A stretch of 64,000 nt of DNA from Streptomonospora mangrovi (GCF_027604915.1 NZ_JAJAQC010000018.1:62001-126000), one strand, 5' to 3'; counted from the first letter of the stretch, positions 49,896-59,206 are shown. Program-made: numbers and translations. Notes: a model not told the origin generated them from the letters alone.

Positions 49896-51673
49896 TGCCG
49901 ACCACCGCCGACACCCCCCGCACTCCGTCCCCGGAGGTCCTCCCCTCCCTCGACGCCGCGCTGGCGGCGTGGGAGCACCACGGGCGCCCCGGCGTTCCCG
50001 ACCGGGGTTTCACCCTCAGCAGGCTTCCGGGCCACCGGCGCCGGGGGATCTACCGGGCCGGCGACGACGCGCCGGTCTTCGAGCCCGACGGGCACATCCT
50101 GCGCATGGCCCCCTCACCCGACGGCCGCTTCATCGCCGTCCAACTGGCCGACCGCGCCGACGAGGACGCCGCCCTGGCCCTGGTCGACACCGCCACGGGC
50201 GGCGTGCGGACCTACCCGGAGGTCCGCTGCCGCTACGACCCCATGCTCTGGAGCGGCGACTCCGCCCGCGTCGAACTCGCCGCCGGCGGGTCGCACCGGT
50301 GGGTCCGCCTCGACGCGGCCACCGGGCGGCCGCGGACCACCGCCGTGCCGCCCGGCGTGCGGCTCCGGCTGTTCCCCGGCGGGGCCGACGGCGTGCTCGC
50401 CGAAAGCCGTCCCGGCAGGCCGACCGTCCTCACCGACCGCGCCACCGGCGCCGAACTCGGCGCGTTCCCCGCCGTCACGCGCGTGCTCGCCGCCGGCGGG
50501 CACGCCCTGGTCCACGACGGGACGGGACTGCACGCCTTCGACCCGCGCGGCGGCACCCGCCTGTGGTCCTGGGCCGACCCCTCCGTGCGGATCACCGCGG
50601 TCGCCGCGCGCGGCGACGAGGTGCTGGTGGCCGGCGTGCGCGCGGGCCGCAGCGTGCTGCTGCGCGTCGTCGCGGGGGCGGTGGTCGCCGACCGGCCGGT
50701 GGCCTACCAGGGCGAACCCGCCGTGGCGACCGAGGTGGGCGCCGACGCCGACCGGTTCCACGTCCTCATCGAGGGCCCCGTCCTTCCCCCGCGCGTCGTC
50801 ACGGCCGGCGGCCTCCTGGCCGACCGGGCCGCCGCGACCGCGCCGCCCGCCTTCGCGCGGACCGAGGAGCACGCGTTCGGCGCCGACGACGGAGTCGACG
50901 TCCCCGTCGTGGTCACCTCGCCGGTGGGCGCGACCGGCCCCGCCCCGCTGATCCTGACCTGCTACGGCGGCTTCGGCGTCCCGAGCCTGCCCGCGTTCGA
51001 GCCGACGGTGCCGGCGTGGGTCGAGCACGGCGGCCGCTACGCCATCGCCCAGATCCGGGGCGGCGGCGAGCACGGCGCGGCGTGGCGCGCGGCCGGCCGG
51101 GGCGCCGCCAAGGAGCGCGGAATCGCGGACCTGGCCGCGGTGGCGCGCGGGCTCATCCGTGCCGGACTGACCCGGCCGGACCTGCTCGTCCTGGCCGGCG
51201 CGTCCCACGGCGGCGTGATCGCGGCCGCCTGCGCGCTGGCCTCCCCCGGCCTGTGCGCCGGGGTGGTCAGCACCGCCGCTCCCCTGGACCTGCTCAACCT
51301 CGGCGCCCACCCGCTCGGGGAGCGGTGGATCGGGGAGTTCGGCGGTCCCGACGACCCGGAGCGGCCCGAACGCCTCCGCCGGATCTCGCCCCTGCACCGC
51401 GCCCGGGAACTCCCCGCCGGCACCCGCCCGCCCCGCTTCCTCGGCATCGTCCTGGCCGAGGACTCCCGCGTGGCCGCCGACGACACCCGGGCCGTCGTGG
51501 ACGCGCTGCGCCAGGCCGGCGGCGACGCCGCCCTGTGGCGCGCGCCCGGAACCGGCCACGGCGGCAACCACCTGGACAGCCTCCACCGCCTGGGAGCCGC
51601 CGTCCTCAGTTTCGCCGCGATCGCGACGCGATCCGCGCGCACCACCCCGTCAACGGTCGGAAAGGGCTGCTGA
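49895..51673 (+). CDS. Prolyl-oligopeptidase-family (S9) peptidase
   Basis: 592 residues: an N-terminal propeller-like domain (about 1-340) and a C-terminal hydrolase domain with VLAGASHGGVIAA (nucleophile Ser, GxSxGG), VLAEDSRVAADDT (Asp) and GTGHGGNHL (His). The triad is complete. S9 enzymes cut short proline-containing peptides; in this setting it may mature the RiPP or open the imported metal-loaded peptide. The start ATG overlaps the previous stop codon. Confidence 0.85.
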   Translation: MPTTADTPRTPSPEVLPSLDAALAAWEHHGRPGVPDRGFTLSRLPGHRRRGIYRAGDDAPVFEPDGHILRMAPSPDGRFIAVQLADRADEDAALALVDTATGGVRTYPEVRCRYDPMLWSGDSARVELAAGGSHRWVRLDAATGRPRTTAVPPGVRLRLFPGGADGVLAESRPGRPTVLTDRATGAELGAFPAVTRVLAAGGHALVHDGTGLHAFDPRGGTRLWSWADPSVRITAVAARGDEVLVAGVRAGRSVLLRVVAGAVVADRPVAYQGEPAVATEVGADADRFHVLIEGPVLPPRVVTAGGLLADRAAATAPPAFARTEEHAFGADDGVDVPVVVTSPVGATGPAPLILTCYGGFGVPSLPAFEPTVPAWVEHGGRYAIAQIRGGGEHGAAWRAAGRGAAKERGIADLAAVARGLIRAGLTRPDLLVLAGASHGGVIAAACALASPGLCAGVVSTAAPLDLLNLGAHPLGERWIGEFGGPDDPERPERLRRISPLHRARELPAGTRPPRFLGIVLAEDSRVAADDTRAVVDALRQAGGDAALWRAPGTGHGGNHLDSLHRLGAAVLSFAAIATRSARTTPSTVGKGC

Positions 51674-51677
51674 CCCC

Positions 51678-52862
51678 ATGCCGGAAACAACGAGCGGACC
51701 CCCCGGGGCGACGACCCCGGACCGCTCCCCCACCATCTCGCGCCACGCACGCGACACCTCCGCCCCCGCCGCACCGCCCGCCCCCGCCCCCGCCGCCGGG
51801 GCCGCGCCCCGTCGGCGCGGCGCCCTGGCGGTGCGCATCCTCGTGCCGGCCCTGTCGGCCGCGCTGGTGGCGGTGCTGCTGCTCTCCACCAGCGTCGGCA
51901 CCATCGGGGTGTCCCCGGCGGACGCCTTCCGGATCATCGTCGGGCACCTCGTGCCCGGGATGCCGTGGATGTCGGACGGGTCGCTGACCACGGTGCAGGA
52001 CAACGCCGTCTGGCAGTTCCGGCTGCCGCGCGTCCTGCTGGCCGCCCTCACCGGCGCCGCGCTCGCCCTGGCGGGCGCGCTGATCCAGGCGGTGGTCCAC
52101 AACTCGCTCGCCGAGCCCTACATCCTCGGCGTCTCGGCCGGGGCGGGCGTGGGCGCGGTGTCGTTCATCGTCCTGGGGATCGGGATCAGCTCCCTGGGGA
52201 TCGGCGCCTCCGCGTTCGTCGGCGCGCTGGTGGCCACCGGCGCGGTGTACTTCCTGGCGCGCAAGAACGGGCGCATCGCGCCGCAGCGGCTCATCCTGGC
52301 GGGGGTGGCGCTCGGCTCCCTGTTCAGCGCGGTGACCAGCTACCTCACCCTCGCCACCGACGCGCAGAACGTGTTCAGCATCATGTTCTTCCTGCTCGGC
52401 TCGGTCTCGGCCGCCACCATGGGGCACCTCGTCCTGCCGGCCGCCGCGCTGCTGGCCGTCGGCCTGCTCACCGCCTTCCGCGCCCGCGCCCTCAACGCCC
52501 TGCTCGTGGGCGACGACGCGGCGGCGTCCCTGGGGGTGAACGTGAACCGGCTGCGGACGGTGGTCCTGGTGGCCGCGGCGCTGCTGACCGGTTCGGTGGT
52601 GGCGGTCTCCGGCGGGATCGGGTTCGTCGGGCTGATCATCCCGCACATCGCCCGGATCGTCGTGGGGTCCGACCACCGCAAGATGCTGCCGGTCGCGGTG
52701 CTCGCGGGCGCGGTGTTCCTCGCCGGCTCCGACCTGCTGGCGCGCACGCTCGCGGCGCCCTCGGAGATCCCGCTCGGGGTGCTGACCGCCCTGGTCGGCG
52801 CGCCGTTCTTCCTGTGGCTGCTGCGGCGCGACCGCGCGGAGAGCGTGGGGATGGGCCGATGA
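51678..52862 (+). CDS. FecCD-type metallophore ABC permease
   Basis: 394 residues with about ten transmembrane helices after a Pro/Ala-rich cytosolic N-terminus. Family motifs: FRLPRVLLAALTGAALALAGA and NSLAEPYILGVSAGAGVGA, and SGGIGFVGLIIPHIAR. Imports iron-siderophore, haem or B12-type compounds with an ATPase and a binding protein, both of which follow. ATG 51678 lies four bases after the previous stop codon. Single permease, so a homodimer. Confidence 0.9.
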   Translation: MPETTSGPPGATTPDRSPTISRHARDTSAPAAPPAPAPAAGAAPRRRGALAVRILVPALSAALVAVLLLSTSVGTIGVSPADAFRIIVGHLVPGMPWMSDGSLTTVQDNAVWQFRLPRVLLAALTGAALALAGALIQAVVHNSLAEPYILGVSAGAGVGAVSFIVLGIGISSLGIGASAFVGALVATGAVYFLARKNGRIAPQRLILAGVALGSLFSAVTSYLTLATDAQNVFSIMFFLLGSVSAATMGHLVLPAAALLAVGLLTAFRARALNALLVGDDAAASLGVNVNRLRTVVLVAAALLTGSVVAVSGGIGFVGLIIPHIARIVVGSDHRKMLPVAVLAGAVFLAGSDLLARTLAAPSEIPLGVLTALVGAPFFLWLLRRDRAESVGMGR

Positions 52863-53695
52863 GAGTGGACATCGAGAACCTCGGCGCGCACCGGGGCGGC
52901 CGGCCGGTCGTGACCGGCGTCAGCGTCGCCGTGCCCTCGGGCACGGTGCTGGGGCTGGTGGGGCCCAACGGCAGCGGCAAGTCCACCCTGCTGCGCGCCG
53001 TGTCGGGCGTGGCGGCCCCGTCGTCGGGGCACGTGCGCTTCGACGGCACCGACGTCGCCTCGCTCAGCCGCAGGGAGGTCGCCCTGCGGGTGGCGGTCAT
53101 GGCCCAGGAGCACAGCGAGGAGTTCGAGGTCACCGTCCTCGACATGGTGCTGCTCGGGCGCATTCCGCACGGGCACGGCTTCGGCCGCGACTCCGACCGC
53201 GACATCGCGGTCGCGCTGGACGCGCTGGCCCGTGTCGGCGCCGCGCACCTGCCCCACCGCTCGTTCTCGGCGCTCTCGGGCGGCGAGCGGCAGCGGGTGC
53301 TCTTCGCCCGCGCGCTCGCCCAGGAGACCCCCGTGCTCGTCCTGGACGAGCCCACCAACCACCTCGACATCGCCCATCAACTGGAACTGCTCGACCTGAT
53401 CAAGGCCACCGACAAGACCGTCGTCGTCGCCCTCCACGACCTCAACCTCGCCGCGCGCTCCTGCGACACCATCGGCGTCCTGGTCGACGGGCGGCTGACC
53501 GCGCTGGGGCCGCCGGACGAGGTGCTGCACACCGACCTGATCCGGTCGGCGTTCGACGTCGACTCCACCGCGGTCGCCCATCCGCACTCGGGCCGGCGGC
53601 ACTTCATCTTCGACGCCCGCCGCTCCCCGAGCCGCCACGACGGCACGGCCCCCGACCCGTCCGTCTCCGCCCCGGAAGGAATCACCCTCCCATGA
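52859..53695 (+). CDS. FecE-type ABC ATPase
   Basis: 278 residues from ATG 52859, overlapping the permease stop. Walker A GLVGPNGSGKST, signature LSGGERQRVLFARAL and Walker B VLVLDEPTNHLD all intact, and ALHDLNLAARSCD for the H-loop. Energises metallophore import. The C-terminal tail is Ser/Pro-rich. The 3' end overlaps the binding-protein gene (ATGA). Confidence 0.9.
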   Translation: MRVDIENLGAHRGGRPVVTGVSVAVPSGTVLGLVGPNGSGKSTLLRAVSGVAAPSSGHVRFDGTDVASLSRREVALRVAVMAQEHSEEFEVTVLDMVLLGRIPHGHGFGRDSDRDIAVALDALARVGAAHLPHRSFSALSGGERQRVLFARALAQETPVLVLDEPTNHLDIAHQLELLDLIKATDKTVVVALHDLNLAARSCDTIGVLVDGRLTALGPPDEVLHTDLIRSAFDVDSTAVAHPHSGRRHFIFDARRSPSRHDGTAPDPSVSAPEGITLP

Positions 53696-54753
53696 TCCCC
53701 ACCTCGTCCCCCTCCGCCTCGGCGAACCGCTCCCGTCGCCGCAAACCCCCGGCCGTGCTGGCCTCGGTCGCCGCGTTCGCGACCGTTCCGCTGCTGCTGT
53801 CCGCGTGCGGTACGGGGGTGACCAACGGCCCCGGCGGCGCGGAAGCGGCCGACGGCTCGGGAGAGACGGTGACGATCACCAACTGCGGGCGCGAACTCAC
53901 CTTCGCGACCACCCCCAGCAGCATCGTCGGCATGATGCCCTCGCAGACCGAACTGCTCATCCGCCTGGGCGCCGTGGACTCCCTGGTCGGGCAGGCGCAG
54001 ACGGACGTCTCGCCGCTGCCCGACGACATCGCCGACCAGGCCGCCGACATCCCGGTCCTGAGCACCGACACCCCGCCGGCGCGCGAAGACCTCCTCGCCG
54101 CCGCCCCCGACCTCGTCGTGTCCCCCACCGAGTACGAGTTCACCGCCGAGCAGGGCTTCGCCAGCATCGAGCAACTGAAGCAGAACGACGCCCAGGCATA
54201 TGTGGCGACCGGCGGCTGCCTCGACCGCCGCAGCACCGCGGAGGTCACCGACGTGCTGACCGACATCGACAACCTCGGCGCGATCCTGCGGGCGCCCGAC
54301 GTCGCCGAAGAGCTGTCCCGGGACGCCGAGGCGCGGCTGTCCGACGTCGAGACCGCGATCAGCGACGTGCCCCGCCGCACGGTCGCCCAGGTCTTCGTCG
54401 ACGGCAACTCGCTCCAGGCCATCGGCGCCGGAGTCGAGGCGGACATCATCGCCACCGCCGGCGGGGAGAACGTCTTCGACCCCGACGCCCCCGAGTTCGC
54501 CGACTTCTTCGCCGCCGAGATCACCCCTGAGGAGATCATCAGCCGCGACCCCGAGGCCATCGTCTTCAGCGTGTCGGGCCCCGAGTCCGAACAGCACACC
54601 CGGGACTACCTGGAGCGCACCTTCCCCGACGTGGCCGCCGTGAAGGAGGACCGCCTCATCGCCGTCTCCAAGAGCGACCTGTTCCCCGGCACCCTCGGCA
54701 ACATCGACGCCGTGGAACTCATCGCCGAGGAGCTCTACCCCGACGCCTTCTAA
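53692..54753 (+). CDS. FecB-type substrate-binding lipoprotein
   Basis: 353 residues. The N-terminus RSRRRKPPAVLASVAA then LLLSACG is a lipoprotein signal with the acylated Cys near residue 39. The rest has the two-lobed periplasmic-binding fold of cluster A-II proteins: GRELTFATTPSSIVGMMPS, LAAAPDLVVS, TPEEIISRDPEAIVFSV. It captures the metallophore outside the cell. Last gene of the importer operon. Confidence 0.88.
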   Translation: MIPTSSPSASANRSRRRKPPAVLASVAAFATVPLLLSACGTGVTNGPGGAEAADGSGETVTITNCGRELTFATTPSSIVGMMPSQTELLIRLGAVDSLVGQAQTDVSPLPDDIADQAADIPVLSTDTPPAREDLLAAAPDLVVSPTEYEFTAEQGFASIEQLKQNDAQAYVATGGCLDRRSTAEVTDVLTDIDNLGAILRAPDVAEELSRDAEARLSDVETAISDVPRRTVAQVFVDGNSLQAIGAGVEADIIATAGGENVFDPDAPEFADFFAAEITPEEIISRDPEAIVFSVSGPESEQHTRDYLERTFPDVAAVKEDRLIAVSKSDLFPGTLGNIDAVELIAEELYPDAF

Positions 54754-54765
54754 GGCCGAAGGCAC

Positions 54766-54916
54766 CGCCCCGCGCCCCCGCCCCCCCCCCCCCCCCCCAA
54801 GGCGGGGGGCGGGGGGCGGACCGGCCCACGGGGGGGGCCACCCCCCCCCCCCCCACCGCCCGCCCGCCCCCCCCCCCCCCCCCCCCGCCCCCCCCCCCCC
54901 CCCGCGGGGGGGGGGG
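54766..54916. repeat. Extreme C and G homopolymer runs
   Basis: The stretch consists almost only of long C runs (up to about 20) interrupted by G-rich tracts. No gene can be read. It might be a collapsed or miscalled terminator hairpin or a gap closed with low-quality reads; copy numbers here should not be trusted. Beyond it, up to 55104, I see no gene. Confidence 0.85.
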
Positions 54917-55104
54917 CCGGGCCGCTTCCGGACTCTGGGCGGCGGCCTCCACCCGACGCAGGCGCTCATACGCCGTCGGGCGCAGGTGACAGGCCATCCG
55001 CCGGTCAGGGCTCCGCAAACCGAGTCAAGCATGCTACGTCCCGCAGCGACTCCTCATCGCGAATCGACGCAAGGCAACCACGTTCGTCTCCTCTGGAAAA
55101 GCGA

Positions 55105-56664
55105 TCACGTGGGCATGCGGACGGCGACCTCGGCCAGTAATACACCGACGCCGGTCGACGCGAGGAGGAATACCGCGCACCCCGAGCCTCCCCGGGGCGT
55201 GGCCGAGGGGTGGGGACGGGCGGAAGGACGAGAGGGCGCGGTGCCGACAGACTGGTCGCGGCGGAAGGGATCGACAAACCGCTGCCTGTACTCAGTCTCT
55301 GTCAACTGACGTGGGCGCCAGAACTCGTGCCATTCGGGATAGGCGGGGGTCGATTCGGCCGCGAGGCGATCGGCCACATCCCGGCCTTGGCTGCCGCTGA
55401 AGACGCCTGGGGCCGTGGCGGCCATCGCCTCGGCTTCCAGCACCTTGCGGGCCTCGTCTACCGTCATGACGGGGAGGTTGGCGGCGCGCGCTTGAGCCAG
55501 TCGCGGGTCGGAGCCGTCGGTCTCGGCGACGACCAGCCGCACCGTCTTGGTGAGGTTCTTGGCAACCGTCGCCCCGTTGGCCAACGCGTAGTCCAGCAGT
55601 TGTTCCATACCGGGAGCCTCGCCCACCGGCAGCAGGCGCCATCCCTTGAGAGTCCGGTTCTGCGGGCGGTGGGCTGTCACCGCTTCCTGTAGGTCCTGAA
55701 TGATGTGGACGGCGCCCAGATTCTTGGCGGCAGCCCGCAACTCCTTGAGTTCGGCTGCGGTCACCACTCCGTCGGCTTCGGCCCGTTGGCGGGCCTGGGC
55801 CAATGTGTCCTCATGGACGTACTGGGCGGTGAGTTGCGTGAGGCCCGCCCGCGTCGCAAGGACGGCCAGGTTCTGGGCTTCCTCACCGACGACCTTGCCG
55901 TCGGAGAGCGCGAACTCCAGCAGGGAGCGGTACTCTGGCAGTGCCTCGGGACGCGGCGGCGGCGGTGTTTGCGTCCGCGGCAGGCAGGCGACGAGATTGC
56001 TCAGCCACCCTTCCGCGCCCTTGCGCATTCCCAGTACCCGCGGAGCGATCACCCCCTGCCGGGGCAACTCGGGCAGCCGAACCGGGGACGGCCCGCGCCA
56101 GAACAGCGGCTGGGGAGGGTTCGCGACAAGTTCGGCGAGCATGTGCCCGACTCCTCTGGCCGTCCCCAGCGCACCCTGTTCGCCGACCGGCCAACTCCCC
56201 GTCAGCAACTGGTGCACGTTTTCGAACCGGTAGCCGTAGCGGTCGAACTGGGTCCGAGCCGCCACCAGGGTGCACAGCCCTGGAACACCGTTGAACGGCA
56301 CTCCCAGCCGCCCGAACTCCGCGACGAGAAACTTCTCGAAAAACTCCAGATTGTGCCCGACCACGATTGCGCCGCCGAGATAGGCGAGAAGGTCACCGGC
56401 AATGTGTTCGAACCGAGGAGCGCCCTTGACGTCGGCGTTGGTGATGCCGTGGAACTCGTCGTTGGTAATCCTGATGTTGGGATCGACCAGGGTCGCGTAC
56501 TCGTCCAGGACTTCCCCGTCACCGCGCATACGCACCACGGCGACTTCACAGATGCGGGATCCGCGCTCAGGGTGCAGGCCGGTCGTCTTGAGGTTGATCA
56601 ACGCATACACCCATCGACGCGCATCGCTGCCGCCTTGCCGCGTCAACTGTCCGTAAGCGAACAC
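55105..56664 (-). CDS. Degenerate DnaQ-like exonuclease with BRCT domain
   Basis: 519 residues from GTG 56664 (AAGGTGG upstream). Order: DEDDh exonuclease fold (about 10-170), a TerB-like helical region (about 250-320), a BRCT domain (about 345-420; GWRLLPVGEAPGMEQLLDYALANG in pieces) and a C-terminal hydrophobic helix. The exonuclease has lost its metal-binding residues: INLKTTG replaces xDxETTG, GHNLEFFEKFL has Glu for the Asp, and EQGALGTARGV lacks the HxAxxD His and Asp. So it is likely a structural or binding protein, perhaps membrane-anchored. Confidence 0.75.
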   Translation of the reverse strand: MFAYGQLTRQGGSDARRWVYALINLKTTGLHPERGSRICEVAVVRMRGDGEVLDEYATLVDPNIRITNDEFHGITNADVKGAPRFEHIAGDLLAYLGGAIVVGHNLEFFEKFLVAEFGRLGVPFNGVPGLCTLVAARTQFDRYGYRFENVHQLLTGSWPVGEQGALGTARGVGHMLAELVANPPQPLFWRGPSPVRLPELPRQGVIAPRVLGMRKGAEGWLSNLVACLPRTQTPPPPRPEALPEYRSLLEFALSDGKVVGEEAQNLAVLATRAGLTQLTAQYVHEDTLAQARQRAEADGVVTAAELKELRAAAKNLGAVHIIQDLQEAVTAHRPQNRTLKGWRLLPVGEAPGMEQLLDYALANGATVAKNLTKTVRLVVAETDGSDPRLAQARAANLPVMTVDEARKVLEAEAMAATAPGVFSGSQGRDVADRLAAESTPAYPEWHEFWRPRQLTETEYRQRFVDPFRRDQSVGTAPSRPSARPHPSATPRGGSGCAVFLLASTGVGVLLAEVAVRMPT

Positions 56665-57318
56665 TGTCCACCTTCGTGTCAAAAAGAGTCATTCTCATAC
56701 GTTTGCGCGGGACCAAGGAACCAAGCCGTCGCATCCGGGAAACACGTTGCGTGCATGGGGGTGACAAACGCGCACCAATGAGACGCTCGGTGAGTGCCCG
56801 TGGATGTCATCGACCGCTTGCGGAAAGCGCACGGTCATTGAAGGCAAGGTCGCCCAGTCGCGATGGCCGCCAGGGCGCCGTCGTGCACACTCACGGCAGC
56901 GCGGTCCTGCTTCGGGCGTATATGCCACCGCGGGCATGCGACACCTCACGGAGGGACGACGGACAGCATTGATGAGAAGCGGAACACCGCAGAGACGACC
57001 ACGGAGATCAGCCGATTGGAGAACGGTCCGCGAAGATTCCGCGCGGCGATGATCACTCCTTACGCGGCGGCAAGGCACGAGCGCACTTCATCATCGCTGG
57101 CGGTGACGGATATTCACAGTGGGACTACCAATACAAGGTGTCCAGACCAGGCCACTTCACCGGTACCGGCACAGCGGACTGAGCAGTCAGGTTGCCCATA
57201 CCGCCTGTCAGAGCGTTTCCCAGCGACGCGAAGAATTCCGTTCCGTATACATGGCTGTGCCGTTCCCCCGCTAAGGTCATGACTGCCAGTGGCTAAGCAC
57301 CGGCCAGAAAGGATACGC
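56665..57318. other. Long intergenic region without recognisable gene
   Basis: About 650 bases, moderately GC-rich, with short open frames on both strands but none with a known domain, good ribosome site or codon bias. No repeat or clear terminator. It contains the promoter regions of the flanking genes. Confidence 0.4.
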
Positions 57319-57813
57319 GTGACCGAGGAGATCAACGATGTCCCCACCTGCGGCCGCCCCACGCGCTCCGGAAAGCCGTGCCGAATCCGCATCTCCCGCT
57401 TCGACGTCGCTTGTGGCACCCACGCCACCGAACACGACCGGGCCCTCGCTGACGCCTACCGCCGGGGCTACAACGAGGGCTGGAAAGCCGGCTCTGCCAC
57501 CGGCGAGCAGGGGGCGCAGGCCAGAATCCGTTTTTTGGAGGCGCGTCTACGGGAACTTCAGGAGCGCGACGACGCCGCCAAACGTATCTTCGAGGTCGGC
57601 GGAGAGCAGGTCGTGGAGGTCGACGGCTACGCCTACCGCTGGCGCGGCCATCCCCCGCTGGTCGTTGGTGAGCGTGTGCTGCTCCCTGAGAACTGGTTGA
57701 GCAGCCTCAAACGCGGCTCAGGCCCGTTCATCGGAGTTGTCACCAAACTCGGCACCACCTACAAGGGCCACTTGGCGCAGGTCATCAACCGAGCTCCCGT
57801 CGAGAAGCCGTAA
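57319..57813 (+). CDS. Hypothetical protein with Cys/His N-terminus
   Basis: 164 residues from GTG 57319, chosen because GAAAGGA lies 5 bases upstream; an upstream GTG at 57289 is in frame. The N-terminal 35 residues hold a possible metal site (CGRPTRSGKPCRIRIS, then CGTH). A coiled coil (ARIRFLEARLRELQERDDAAKR) leads to a beta-rich C-terminal half (VVEVDGYAYRWRGHPPLVVG). Resembles phage or element proteins but is not assigned to a family. Stands alone. Confidence 0.55.
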   Translation: MTEEINDVPTCGRPTRSGKPCRIRISRFDVACGTHATEHDRALADAYRRGYNEGWKAGSATGEQGAQARIRFLEARLRELQERDDAAKRIFEVGGEQVVEVDGYAYRWRGHPPLVVGERVLLPENWLSSLKRGSGPFIGVVTKLGTTYKGHLAQVINRAPVEKP

Positions 57814-57861
57814 CGGCACCGGCCCGTCATCCCTGCTCGGCCGCCGCTTCTTCGAAGGCCC

Positions 57862-58110
57862 TCATCCGTGTTCTCCAGTGCTGCCTGGGGGGAGGGAGCG
57901 CTTCTGGAAGCCGTGGACGGTGAACATGAGCGCCGCGATTCCGGCGAAGCAGAAGAGCGCCTGCCAGAGTGCGGCATCGGTCTGCTCACCGCGGAGGGTC
58001 AGTGCGAAGACGAAGTACAGCACTGCGAAGACGGCGCTGAGAGCGAGGGCGGCGAGGACGGGGTGGCGCGTGGGTATGGCTAAGGCCGAGCGTTTCGGAG
58101 GGGTCGACAT
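57862..58110 (-). CDS. Small two-helix membrane protein
   Basis: 82 residues from ATG 58110 with two transmembrane helices (VLAALALSAVFAVLYFVFAL and ALFCFAGIAALMFTV) and short cytoplasmic tails, one of them basic. No family recognised. Convergent with the preceding gene; 78 bases downstream of the spermidine-synthase-like gene, so the two may share a transcript. Confidence 0.55.
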   Translation of the reverse strand: MSTPPKRSALAIPTRHPVLAALALSAVFAVLYFVFALTLRGEQTDAALWQALFCFAGIAALMFTVHGFQKRSLPPGSTGEHG

Positions 58111-58188
58111 AACGGGTTCCTTCCCATCGGCACCCCACCGCATACGTGTTTTCGGCCGCACGCCGGTACCCGAAGGCCACGCGACCAT

Positions 58189-58920
58189 CTAGGGTGCGGC
58201 GGTGGCGAGGTAGACGGTGTTGGCGGCCTCCCGGTCCTGGAGGGGGTTGGGGAAGGTGACGACTTCGGCCCGCGCCTCGGGGAAGACCGCTCGCAGGGTC
58301 GTCAGGAAGTCCTCGTCGGGCGGGTCGTTGGACCACAGGGCGAAGGCGCCGTGCGGGCGGAGGCACGCGGCGAGGCGGCGCAGCCCCTCGGGGCGGTAGA
58401 ACGCGGCGTGGTCGGGGTGCAGCACGTGGCCGGGCGCGTGGTCGATGTCCACGATGACGGCGTGGAACCGCCGGTGCGGCGCCCGGGAATCGAGTCCTTC
58501 CCCGCGTGCGACCAGGTCGAAGAAGTCGCCGTGCTCCAGCCGGCACCGGGAGTCGGCGGTGAGGGCCGCGCCGGCCGGGATGAGGCCGCGTTCGTGCCAG
58601 TCGATCACCTCGCCGAGCGCCTCCACCACCACGAGGGTTTCGACGCGGGGGTCCTCCAGCACGGTCTGGGCGGTGTAGCCCAGGCCCAGCCCGCCCACCA
58701 CCACGTCCAGCGGCCCCTCGGCCGGCACCGCCGGCTCCCGCAGGGCCAGCCGCGCCAGCTCGATCTCGGCCGCCGTGAACAGGCTCGACATCAGGAAGTC
58801 GTCGTCGAGCTTGATCTCGTACACGTCTTTCTTGACCAGCGGGTCCCAGCGGCGGCGCAGGCTGATGTCGCCCATCCGGGTGGGCCGCCAGTCCAGTTCC
58901 TGGAAGCGCAGACCGCCCAT
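58189..58920 (-). CDS. Spermidine-synthase-like SAM-fold protein
   Basis: 243 residues from ATG 58920 (AAAGGTG upstream). SAM/dcSAM-binding Rossmann motifs: DVVVGGLGLGYTAQ (motif I), TLVVVEALGEVIDWH (motif II) and HAVIVDIDHAPG (motif III region). The front part matches a short N-terminal beta domain. It may be a polyamine aminopropyltransferase or a methyltransferase of that fold; I cannot decide which. Confidence 0.7.
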   Translation of the reverse strand: MGGLRFQELDWRPTRMGDISLRRRWDPLVKKDVYEIKLDDDFLMSSLFTAAEIELARLALREPAVPAEGPLDVVVGGLGLGYTAQTVLEDPRVETLVVVEALGEVIDWHERGLIPAGAALTADSRCRLEHGDFFDLVARGEGLDSRAPHRRFHAVIVDIDHAPGHVLHPDHAAFYRPEGLRRLAACLRPHGAFALWSNDPPDEDFLTTLRAVFPEARAEVVTFPNPLQDREAANTVYLATAAP

Positions 58921-59169
58921 ACCGCACGCACCTTTCCTGTATGTGTGCAACGTTGCCCGCACGCCTCAGAGCCGTCGGCCGCGCTCCCCGCCCAACCGCG
59001 AGGCTCGGCCCATGCACCGGCGGTGGGATCCGCCCCGGCGTGGGGAGACGCGGGCACCGGTAGTTTCGACGCGGCGCCCTTCGCCGACCGCTGTCGGATC
59101 GCCCGACCCCACCGCTCCGTCCCGTTGTACAGCACACTCCCGGCGAAGGTGCCCTGGAACACAAAATCT

Positions 59170-59186
59170 CTTACGTCAAAGTAGGG
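59170..59186. promoter_or_regulatory. MerR-type dyad upstream of merR gene
   Basis: CTTACGTCAAAGTAGGG is an imperfect dyad (CTTAC and GTAGG arms) 20 bases before the regulator gene. It is consistent with an autoregulatory operator of the downstream MerR protein. No clear -35/-10 could be assigned. Confidence 0.4.
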
Positions 59187-59206
59187 TTGCCCAAGGAGGT
59201 GCTGTG

